Shown here in pieces: positions 42,993 through 51,500 of a DNA stretch of 64,000 bases. A program made the position numbers and the translations under genes. The notes under the pieces were generated by a model. It was not told the DNA's origin, searched no databases, and saw only the letters and a list, made by a program, of their open reading frames with translations. The DNA is from Odoribacter sp. Z80 (GTDB lineage: Bacteria; Bacteroidota; Bacteroidia; Bacteroidales; Marinifilaceae): contig NZ_QWEL01000003.1 in NCBI RefSeq assembly GCF_009935865.1, forward strand, positions 1 to 64,000, in the 5' to 3' direction. The number at the start of each line of letters is the position of its first letter. Within the stretch, counting starts at the first letter, position 1.

Positions 42993-43739
42993 GTGAATGA
43001 GAGATTAGTCATCATCCCGACCTACAACGAAAAAGAAAACATCGAGAATATCATCCGATGTGTATTTTCTTTAGAGCCCGCTTTTGACATCCTGATTATA
43101 GAAGACAATTCCCCCGACGGAACAGCACAAATCGTCAAAAGGTTACAACAGGAATTTCCCTCCCTCTTTATGATAGAGCGCCAGGGAAAACTCGGATTAG
43201 GAACTGCTTACATCACCGGATTCAAATGGGCTCTGGAACATCAATACCAATACATTTTCGAAATGGATGCGGATTTTTCCCACAATCCTCAGGACTTGAT
43301 AAGACTGTACGAAGCTTGCGTCCACGGAGCAGATATGTCTATCGGCTCCCGTTATGTGACCGGAGTAAATGTAGTGAACTGGCCCATGAGCCGGGTCCTG
43401 CTGTCCTATTTCGCCTCAAAGTACGTCAGAATCATTACAGGCATGAAAATCCACGACGCAACAGCTGGTTTTGTCTGCTACACCCGGAAAGTATTATCTT
43501 CGATTTACCTCGATAAAATCCAGTTCAAAGGCTATGCCTTTCAAATAGAAATGAAATTCACAGCCTATTCCCTAAAATTCAAATTAGAAGAGGTACCCAT
43601 TATCTTTACTGACCGGACTCTGGGAACTTCGAAAATGAGCAGGGGAATTATTAAAGAAGCGGTATTCGGAGTAATTACAATGAAAATCCGCGCCCTCTTG
43701 GGAAAAATCAAAAAAGGAACTGATGCCGGAAAGCTATGA
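42993..43739 (+). CDS. Polyprenol-phosphate mannose/glucose synthase-like glycosyltransferase (GT2)
   Basis: 248 residues. The start is GTG at 42993; the nearby ATG at 42997 is in another frame and stops at once. GT2/DPM1-like: VIIPTYNEKENIENI, IIEDNSPDGTAQIV, KLGLGTAYITGF, EMDADFSHNPQDL (DxD-like), GSRYVTGV and TAGFVCYTRKVL. It transfers a hexose from a nucleotide sugar to a polyprenyl phosphate on the cytoplasmic face. The lipid-linked sugar may serve protein O-glycosylation or envelope polymers (inference). The stop overlaps the pyrC start (ATGA), indicating coupling. Confidence 0.88.
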   Translation: MNERLVIIPTYNEKENIENIIRCVFSLEPAFDILIIEDNSPDGTAQIVKRLQQEFPSLFMIERQGKLGLGTAYITGFKWALEHQYQYIFEMDADFSHNPQDLIRLYEACVHGADMSIGSRYVTGVNVVNWPMSRVLLSYFASKYVRIITGMKIHDATAGFVCYTRKVLSSIYLDKIQFKGYAFQIEMKFTAYSLKFKLEEVPIIFTDRTLGTSKMSRGIIKEAVFGVITMKIRALLGKIKKGTDAGKL

Positions 43740-45076
43740 AAAAAATTATCAAGGACGGAACTCTGATTAACGAAGGAAAGAAATTCAAGGCCCATATTGT
43801 CATTAAGAATGATAAAATTATCCGAATAACAGAATTTCTTTCGGAAGCAGACCTGGAACAGGCAGAAATTATAGACGCCACAGGATGTTACGTCATTCCG
43901 GGTGTTATTGACGACCAGGTACATTTCCGTGAACCAGGACTTACCCATAAAGGGAACATAGCCGAAGGCAGCCGGGCTGCCGCTGCCGGAGGAGTCACTT
44001 CTTTTATGGACATGCCGAATGTCATGCCGCCCACCACAACGCTTTCCCTTTTAAAAGAGAAACAGGAAATTGCTTCCCGCACTTCCCTGGTCAATTATTC
44101 CTTTTATTTAGGGGCCACAACAGAAAATCTCCGGGAAATAAAAAAAGCTGATCCGCACACTACTTGCGGCATTAAAGCCTTTATGGGATCTTCCACCGGA
44201 AATATGCTGATAGATAACCTGTCCGCATTGGAGCAGCTGTTTTCCGAATGTCCTCTGTTAATCGCAACCCACTGTGAGGACACCCCTACCATCAACGCCA
44301 ACTTAGCGTTATACAAAGAAAAATACGGAGAAGACATCCCGGCATATTGTCACCCCCTCATCCGCAGCCGCGAAGCCTGCCTGAAAAGTTCATCGCTGGC
44401 CGCGTCATTGGCCCGGAAATACAACAGCCGACTGCATATCCTCCACTTAAGCACAAGTGAAGAAATTGCATTATTGGATAAAGGCCCCCGGAGCGACAAA
44501 AAAATTACCGGCGAAGTCTGTGTTCACCATCTCTGGTTCAACGACCAGGCATACCAGGAAAAAGGCCATTTCGTCAAATGGAATCCCGCCATCAAAATGG
44601 AAAACGATCGCCAGGCTTTGTTGAAGGCAGTAAACGAAGGAATCATTGATGTCATTGCCACAGACCATGCTCCCCATACCCTTGCGGAAAAAAGCGGACC
44701 TTATACCCGGGCAGCCAGCGGAGGCCCCATGATACAGCATTCCCTGACCGTCATGCTCGAACTGGCAGCGCAGGGAGCCATCAGTCTGGAAAAAGTCGTA
44801 GACAGCATGTGCCATGCCCCGGCAAAGCTTTTCAACATAGAAAAACGGGGATTCCTGAGAGAAGGCTATAAAGCCGATATCTGTATTTTCCACCCCTCAT
44901 CCTGGCAGGTAACAAAAGAAAATATCCTCTACCAATGCGGCTGGTCTCCACTGGAAGGACAGGTTTTCCAATATCAGGTACAAACCACCCTGGTTAACGG
45001 AAAAACAGTTTACCACAAAGGAGAATTTCCGACCTCCGACTGCGGAGAGATTCTGACATTCCATCACACCATGTAA
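43736..45076 (+). CDS. pyrC: Dihydroorotase
   Basis: 446 residues. Closes carbamoyl-aspartate to dihydroorotate in pyrimidine synthesis. Motifs: VIPGVIDDQVHFREPGLTHK (~53-72), GGVTSFMDMPN, CGIKAFMGSSTGNML, THCEDTP, LHILHLSTSEE, GEVCVHHLWF, IDVIATDHAPHTL. The usual HxH metal motif is QVH here, a substitution I believe is common in Bacteroidota class I enzymes. Overlaps the preceding gene by four bases and the convergent membrane-protein gene by 13 bases at its 3' end. Confidence 0.93.
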   Translation: MKKIIKDGTLINEGKKFKAHIVIKNDKIIRITEFLSEADLEQAEIIDATGCYVIPGVIDDQVHFREPGLTHKGNIAEGSRAAAAGGVTSFMDMPNVMPPTTTLSLLKEKQEIASRTSLVNYSFYLGATTENLREIKKADPHTTCGIKAFMGSSTGNMLIDNLSALEQLFSECPLLIATHCEDTPTINANLALYKEKYGEDIPAYCHPLIRSREACLKSSSLAASLARKYNSRLHILHLSTSEEIALLDKGPRSDKKITGEVCVHHLWFNDQAYQEKGHFVKWNPAIKMENDRQALLKAVNEGIIDVIATDHAPHTLAEKSGPYTRAASGGPMIQHSLTVMLELAAQGAISLEKVVDSMCHAPAKLFNIEKRGFLREGYKADICIFHPSSWQVTKENILYQCGWSPLEGQVFQYQVQTTLVNGKTVYHKGEFPTSDCGEILTFHHTM

Positions 45077-46029
45077 GTCAGGAAACAAGCACCCAGGAAT
45101 AAAACAAACATCAGGTTTCCGAAAATAACTGTCCGGTAAGTCAGGAAATATTGACTATAAATAAAAGAGAGAGGCAAAGCAATCACATACATAAAGTCGT
45201 AATAATTGCCCGGAATTAAAAATAAAGTAACGGTCAGGAAAATCAGCATAGAAACCAAAGACAATATACCTCTTCGCTGGTTGACGGTCAAGATTGAATA
45301 ACGAACGGATAAATTGTACAATGCCACCAGCAAAAGGAACAAAAGCATCCCCAAACGCACAACTTCAACAACCGGAAGACGATGGATATATTCTCCGACC
45401 AATAAATTATAAACGAAACTATCCGGTAGAGAAACCGGACTACCTATCCAAAAGTAATAAAACGTCAAAAACACTACCGGAGTCAAAAGCCCCAGCAACA
45501 AAGCCGTGATATCCTTTAAAGTCGAACGCCCTGAAAAAAACAACACGCATATAGCCCACACAACCAACAAGACAAATTTAGGATAAACGGCCACTGACAG
45601 CATAATCAACATTCCGAAATCATACAATGCATGATTGTCCTTAATATCATTAATGGCAAGTTGCAACCTTTCCACAGCCAGGATAATAATAAAAACAGAA
45701 ATCAAAAGATTATCAATACCCAGGCTCACCAACATACCAGAAGTCAACAACACATACAACAGCGAAGGCAAAGTAGTGGTCTGATACAATAACTTGAATC
45801 TCTCATTAATAAAGAAAATCAGATAAGCCACTCCCAGCACTATCAGAGACCCTATGACCGACAACCAGGACTTATCCAGATAATCGAAAGCAATATTGAT
45901 ACTCCCCTTTACCGGCACTCTGCTCATGGTTTCACCCGGAAAATAGCCGTCTAAAAAAGCAATTGCCATGACTAAAAACGGCAATACAACAAGCATATAT
46001 AAACGCCGGGATTTTAAAAAATCATTCAT
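45064..46029 (-). CDS. Polytopic inner-membrane protein of unknown function (possibly DUF6427-like)
   Basis: 321 residues from the ATG at 46029 (MNDFLKSRRLYMLVVLPFLV). A TTG-started frame 12 codons longer is possible but less likely. About ten hydrophobic helices, with conserved-looking loops GIDNLLISVFIIILAVERLQ, YPKFVLLVVWAICVLFF and LPGSF-like (SLPDSFVYNLLVGEY). It resembles Bacteroidota membrane proteins filed under DUF6427, an assignment I make only tentatively. It follows purD by 51 bases on the same strand. No enzymatic motif visible. Confidence 0.7.
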   Translation of the reverse strand: MNDFLKSRRLYMLVVLPFLVMAIAFLDGYFPGETMSRVPVKGSINIAFDYLDKSWLSVIGSLIVLGVAYLIFFINERFKLLYQTTTLPSLLYVLLTSGMLVSLGIDNLLISVFIIILAVERLQLAINDIKDNHALYDFGMLIMLSVAVYPKFVLLVVWAICVLFFSGRSTLKDITALLLGLLTPVVFLTFYYFWIGSPVSLPDSFVYNLLVGEYIHRLPVVEVVRLGMLLFLLLVALYNLSVRYSILTVNQRRGILSLVSMLIFLTVTLFLIPGNYYDFMYVIALPLSFIYSQYFLTYRTVIFGNLMFVLFLGACFLTYMV

Positions 46030-46080
46030 AGAATAAAGTGACACAATATCAGGGTTATAAATCAAAAATATTTATCCGGA

Positions 46081-47361
46081 TCAACAACCGGACAACAAAT
46101 CCTGCCCAATATCCCGACGATAATTCATATCCTTAAAAGTGATTTTCGCTACATTGCAATAAGACCGTTGCAAAGCCTCTTCCATCTTATGTCCAAAAGA
46201 ACTGACAGCCATAACGCGTCCGCCGTTAGTCACAATCTGCCCCTCCGCCAGTTTGGTTCCGGCATGAAAAACGATACTGTCCTCAACCTTTTCAAAACCG
46301 GAAATTACATTTCCTTTTTCGTAACTCCCCGGATACCCTCCTGCCACCAACATCACCGTTGTACAATACCGCTCATCCAGGGCAAAAGCAGTATCGGCCA
46401 GACAACCCGTAGCAACAGCCCGGAACAATTGCACTAAATCTGTCTTCAGACGTGGCATGACAACTTCTGTTTCCGGATCGCCCATTCTCACATTATATTC
46501 TATCACTGCCGGCCCTCCGTTGTCATTCATCAGCCCGAAGAAAATGAATCCGCGGTAATCGATTCCGTCCTTCTTCAAACCTTCCACCGTAGGCCGTATG
46601 ATTTTTTCTTCCACTTTGCGGTTGAACGCTTCATCTGCAAAAGGCACCGGAGAGACAGCCCCCATACCTCCTGTATTCAACCCTGTATCTCCTTCTCCTA
46701 TCCGCTTATAATCCTTGGCAGAACCCAATATTTTATAATCTTTACCATCGGTAACAGCAAAAACGGAAATTTCTATTCCATGCAGAAACTCTTCTATAAC
46801 TACCCGACTACTGGCCTTCCCGAATTTTCCTCCCAGCATACTTTCCAGTTCCCGTTGCGCTTCTTTTAAATCCTGTAATATCAACACCCCTTTCCCGGCC
46901 GCCAGCCCGTCTGCTTTCAGTACATAAGGAGGCCGTAACGTAGCCAGGAACTCTTGCCCTGCGGCAACATTCTCCGGAGTAACCGTCATATAGGCAGCGG
47001 TGGGAATTCCATGCCGTTTCATAAACTGTTTGGCAAAATCTTTGCTTCCTTCCAGGATTGCTCCGTCCTTTCCCGGACCTACAATCATCAGGTCCTTGAA
47101 CCGGACATCGCACTGTAAAAAATCACGGATACCTTCCACCAAAGGGTCTTCCGGTCCGACAACCACCATCTGTATATCCTTTTCAACGACAAAAGCAGCT
47201 ATCGCCTCAAAATCCGTCACCGAGATATTCACATTCTCAGCAATACCGGCAGTACCGGCATTGCCAGGAGCTACATATAGTTTTTCCAATTCCGGACTTT
47301 GAACCATTTTCCACGCTAAAGCATGCTCACGTCCTCCGCTTCCCAGTAATAAAACTCTCAT
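46081..47361 (-). CDS. purD: Phosphoribosylamine--glycine ligase
   Basis: 426 residues, standard. Second step of purine synthesis. ATP-grasp motifs: VLLLGSGGREHALAWK at the N-terminus, VVGPEDPLVEGI, GPGKDGAILEGSKDFAKQF, PYVLKADGLAAGKGVLI, EEFLHGIEISVFAVTDG, GGMGAVSPVPF and EYNVRMGDPETEVVMPRL. On the minus strand a -7-like box TACTTTTG (47396-47403) precedes it by ~35 bases. Confidence 0.95.
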   Translation of the reverse strand: MRVLLLGSGGREHALAWKMVQSPELEKLYVAPGNAGTAGIAENVNISVTDFEAIAAFVVEKDIQMVVVGPEDPLVEGIRDFLQCDVRFKDLMIVGPGKDGAILEGSKDFAKQFMKRHGIPTAAYMTVTPENVAAGQEFLATLRPPYVLKADGLAAGKGVLILQDLKEAQRELESMLGGKFGKASSRVVIEEFLHGIEISVFAVTDGKDYKILGSAKDYKRIGEGDTGLNTGGMGAVSPVPFADEAFNRKVEEKIIRPTVEGLKKDGIDYRGFIFFGLMNDNGGPAVIEYNVRMGDPETEVVMPRLKTDLVQLFRAVATGCLADTAFALDERYCTTVMLVAGGYPGSYEKGNVISGFEKVEDSIVFHAGTKLAEGQIVTNGGRVMAVSSFGHKMEEALQRSYCNVAKITFKDMNYRRDIGQDLLSGC

Positions 47362-47395
47362 ATTTTTGTTATTCTGATATTTTTACAATATGATG

Positions 47396-47403
47396 CAAAA
47401 GTA
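47396..47403 (-). promoter_or_regulatory. Candidate -7 box for purD
   Basis: Minus-strand TACTTTTG fits TAnnTTTG; the -33 region is not distinct. Confidence 0.4.
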
Positions 47404-47450
47404 ATAAAATATGGCAACACATTGCGTAATAAAGCAACTGACTTGCCGAA

Positions 47451-48143
47451 TTAAGATATATTATCAATGGTATAATTCAGAAAGCGGTTGAATTTATATA
47501 ATTTCCTGAAAACACGGTCTGTTTTTTCCAGCATATCCTCACCCTCAAACCAACTGTCCGGTTTTATCGCTCCGACATCATAGTGTTTATATTTCAATAA
47601 ATCCGCTTCCGGGAAATCTGCCGGAAAAGGGGCCGGCACTTTCTTCAATTTGTCAGTAGGGTCTATTTCCGGAAATTCGGCAATAAATTCCGGGTCACGG
47701 ATAATACCGGTAAACTCCTCCATGTTATCATAAATATCCTGACGCAGGCGTTTCAACAAAGCCGGTTCAGGACAATAACAACCTCCTGCCAACATACTAT
47801 TCCCCGGCTCCAGATGCAAATAATAACCACACCGACCGCTATTCCGGCCCCGGAAACCACAAATATAAGTCCCGAAATGCGTCTTATAAGGACTTTTATC
47901 CGGAGAAAAACGGACATCCCGGTAGATACGATACACACAATCTTTCGCTCTTAACCCCTTGACTTCCTCATCCCAAAGACCGATACGGGCAATCAATTCG
48001 TCTGTCAGCGCCTCAAAGCCGGCTTTTAACTGCAAATACCTCTCCTTATGTTCCACAAACCACTCCCGGTTATTGTGTGCCTTTAACTCCTTCAAAAAGG
48101 CAAAGATATTTCCGATTAATTCTCTTGATGCCATCTGATTCAT
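47451..48143 (-). CDS. DUF2461 family protein
   Basis: 230 residues, cytoplasmic. Family hallmarks: FAFLKELKAHNNREWFVEHK at the N-terminus, YRIYRDVRFSPDKSPYKTHFG in the middle, GYYLHLEPGNSMLAGGCY and a C-terminal YDVGAIKPDSWFEG-type segment. Function unknown for the family. Three bases separate it from the PAS gene upstream, so the two are co-transcribed. Start could be codon 1 or the ATG at codon 4. Confidence 0.88.
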   Translation of the reverse strand: MNQMASRELIGNIFAFLKELKAHNNREWFVEHKERYLQLKAGFEALTDELIARIGLWDEEVKGLRAKDCVYRIYRDVRFSPDKSPYKTHFGTYICGFRGRNSGRCGYYLHLEPGNSMLAGGCYCPEPALLKRLRQDIYDNMEEFTGIIRDPEFIAEFPEIDPTDKLKKVPAPFPADFPEADLLKYKHYDVGAIKPDSWFEGEDMLEKTDRVFRKLYKFNRFLNYTIDNIS

Positions 48144-48146
48144 TTC

Positions 48147-48485
48147 TTACGAAGTTTTCCTGACCATATGCTTCATCTCAAAAGGGATTTCCATAGACAC
48201 TTCCATAAATCCCCCATACTCTCCGCCGACATACCAGGGAGTCTGATAAATTAATTTTTTTACTCCGTTTTTTTCAATGGTATAAACATTGGTCCGTGGA
48301 TTTTGCAACATATCCGCCAACATCGAGTGTGCCGGTTCCGGATGACAATCCAACACATTCTTTCCGACCAATTCCTCCCTTCCGGGTTTCAGAAAGGTCT
48401 TGCGCGATTTATCGTTCATGTCAACAATCCGGCCGTCCTTGTCACAAACGGTCACTGCAAAATTTACTTCTTTAAAATAATCCAT
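48147..48485 (-). CDS. Single-domain PAS protein
   Basis: 112 residues, only a PAS domain: NFAVTVCDKDGRIVDMNDKS, then a VGKNVLDCHPEPAHSMLADML helix region with Cys and two His, then NVYTIEKNGVKKLIYQTPWY and FMEVSMEIPFEM strands. Resembles PAS domains attached to DUF438 proteins. It has no output domain, so it may sense a ligand or metal/haem and act through a partner. Tightly linked to DUF2461 and 47 bases downstream of the giant PKD protein gene. Confidence 0.8.
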   Translation of the reverse strand: MDYFKEVNFAVTVCDKDGRIVDMNDKSRKTFLKPGREELVGKNVLDCHPEPAHSMLADMLQNPRTNVYTIEKNGVKKLIYQTPWYVGGEYGGFMEVSMEIPFEMKHMVRKTS

Positions 48486-48532
48486 GATATCCTGTTTTTA
48501 CAATTCAACGATATTGGCATCCCTTCTGTTCC

Positions 48533-51500
48533 CTATTCTCTCAGCAGCAATACAGTCCCCTGCGTTGTTTCAGGTATTCCGGAATCGTTGTTTTTACCAG
48601 TCCATACATCATCATTTCCGAAAATTGCCTCTGCACGCCAGATATAGACTCCCTGTGGAAGCCGCTCACCCTTTCTGTTGCAACCATCCCACCCCTCAGA
48701 AGGTTTCCCGTCTTTCAAAGCCGTCGTTTCCCAAATCTTATTACTATGCTGATCAAATATCTCCAGTTTATACCGTACCAACCCCATCCCGATGCCGTTA
48801 AAACGGTTAACCTGCCCATTCAGACTATGCGGAATAAAAGTGTTGGGAAAATACAACCCTTTCAACATCACCTCATGCTCCAATGTCGCCGTATCCCGGC
48901 AACCATATTGATTCTCGGTAATCAACGAAAACGTATATATTCCGTTTTCCATAAACTCCAAATATTGATTTCCTGCCGTATGTTCGATTCTATTCTCTGG
49001 CAACACCCAAATATAATCAAAATATCCCTCAGGAGACATATTCATCAACTCTACTTTCTGCGGTCGTCCGTTCGTCACCCGCTTTTCCAAAACGGCATGC
49101 GGCAAAGCAGCCACATGCATATACCCCGTATAATCCTCCGGGCATCCTTTATCACTGACAGCATGCAATACAACCTCATAACCCAACAGCGAATCGGTCG
49201 TATTCACATACCAGTGTTCCCCGGCAGATGTTTCCGGACTTCCGTCCCCATAATCCCACATCATTTTATCTGCCTCTCCCTCAACTTGCGGCACATAAAG
49301 ATAAGGAGAACATACTAACGTATCCCAGGGAACAATATGCAATACCGGACGTGGATGGACTGTCAGCAAAGCCTCTTTTACTGAACGGCAGGCAGCCCTG
49401 TTGTCACCCACGGCTTCCAACCGGACAGGATAACTTCCCGGTTCTTTATAAACATATGAGAAAGAAGGAAGAAACATTTCCGACTCATCCCCCAAAGTCC
49501 ATTTTATCCATTTTAAATGCTGGTCTGTCGCAAAAGCAAAATGAAATGTATCACGGTCACAGTTTTCTTGCTCCAACTGCAAATCTATTTTCGGATTCCC
49601 AATAACGTTTATGAACTTACTTGTCGTATCCGACGAACACCCGTTATCCACATATAACAAAACTTTATACCTCCCGCTATCCCGGTAAGCATGGCATACA
49701 TTCCAGGAAGTGTCGCGCACCTCATCCCCGAAATCCCAGTATCTGTGAGTAATCTCCCGTGCCGTATCTCTCGTATAATTTGTAAAACAAATTTGTTCTC
49801 CCACACAAATATCATCCTTCGGACGGTCGAAAAAAGCCCGGATACTTTGCGCCAATACCGTTAAAGGCTGCATGAGACTATCTCTCCCGCACCCGTTGAT
49901 AGCCACCAACGATATTTCAAATACTTTCCTCACAGAATCCGTCACATACAAATAATCCAGCGGCTCAAACACATTCAACGGCTCTGACCCATCACCCATA
50001 TTCCAAAAATATCGATTATGGGAACCTGTAGAGGTATTGAGCACCCGTAAAGTCAGGGGCGAACAATTCCTTTCACCGTTCTCAAGCCGAAAATCCGCAT
50101 GAGGCAAGGAACCTACGCTCAGGGAATCTATTTTTTCCGTTTCATTACAAATATTATATACCCTGAATTTCAATTGATACACCGTATCTTCCTGAGTTGA
50201 ATAAAAGACCTGCGGGTTTTCCGGGACAAGAGCCTCAGACCTCGTTCCATTTCCCAACACCCACTCGAAATGCAGATTATGGTCGCTGTAGTCTCCTTCT
50301 TCGACCTTGATTTCAGCCGACACTTTAGGACCACATTTCCTATCCACATGGAAAGTAAAATCCGCTGGCGGAGCATCATTCACTACTTCTATCCGATGGA
50401 CGGCAGAAGTATCCAGACATCCGTGAACCGACTCAGCAACCAAAGTAACATCGTAATATCCGGACGAATCATAAACAAACCCTCCGTTTCCCGGTAATGT
50501 ATCCCAAACAGCTCCCGCATAATACTCCCACATATACCGCTTTATTTCCACATCCTCATTCACCGTAAAATCAGCCAGGACTCCCCGGCAATACTGCGGT
50601 TTAGACGTAAAAGCGGTATCTGGCAATGCATGCACCGTCATCACCGTAGAATCGGCATTTACACAGTGATGCACATCTTCATACCGATAAAAAACGGTGA
50701 AATCTCCGATACCATTTGCCTGAAAATGATGTTCCGGTAGCAATTGCTCCCCCAAATACCAATTTCCCCGGTTCTGCTGCCACACCGCGCCAGCTGTAGA
50801 ATCTTGTCCCACCAATAACTGCGGGGCATGATTCAGACACATCTCCCGGGAAATTCCCGCCTCAACGTGAGGCAAAGGCCACACATGCATTTTCATTTCC
50901 GCCGAATCGACACAGGAAAAATTATACAACTTATACACCAACGGCACATCCAATTCCTCATACGCCCCGAATTGCGGATTAAAATAGTAGTTGTCTCCTT
51001 CATTGTACAATATCTCCCCGGCATGAGGTATATCTGCATTCTTTAACGACCAGATTCCGTTTGCGGGCTCCGCCGTCAACAAACGCACTTCCCGGCTCCG
51101 GGTGCAAATGGAATCATCCCGGATGGAAGTAATCGGTATAAACTTATCCGCCTGAATCCGGAATACCGCCTTCCCAGGCGTTTGACAACGGTTCCAGTAC
51201 TTCACCTCCACTGTATAATCTCCGTTGTGAAAACGAATATCCGGATAAAGCGACGTATCAGCAGACATTCCCAGATACTCATATCCTCCGGAAACTACAT
51301 CCGGATTTTCAGTAACCAACCACCGGGCTGTACGAACAGCATCATTGCGCGGATCAATGATAATCCGGGCATCTTCTTTCCCTTTAAAATCAAAAGGCTC
51401 ACATACTGCCAAAACATCAGCTATCGTCACTTCCGGCACACCACTTACCGTCACCGGAAAAAACGGAAATTCCTTTTCGGAACAAGGTCCTACCGCCTTT

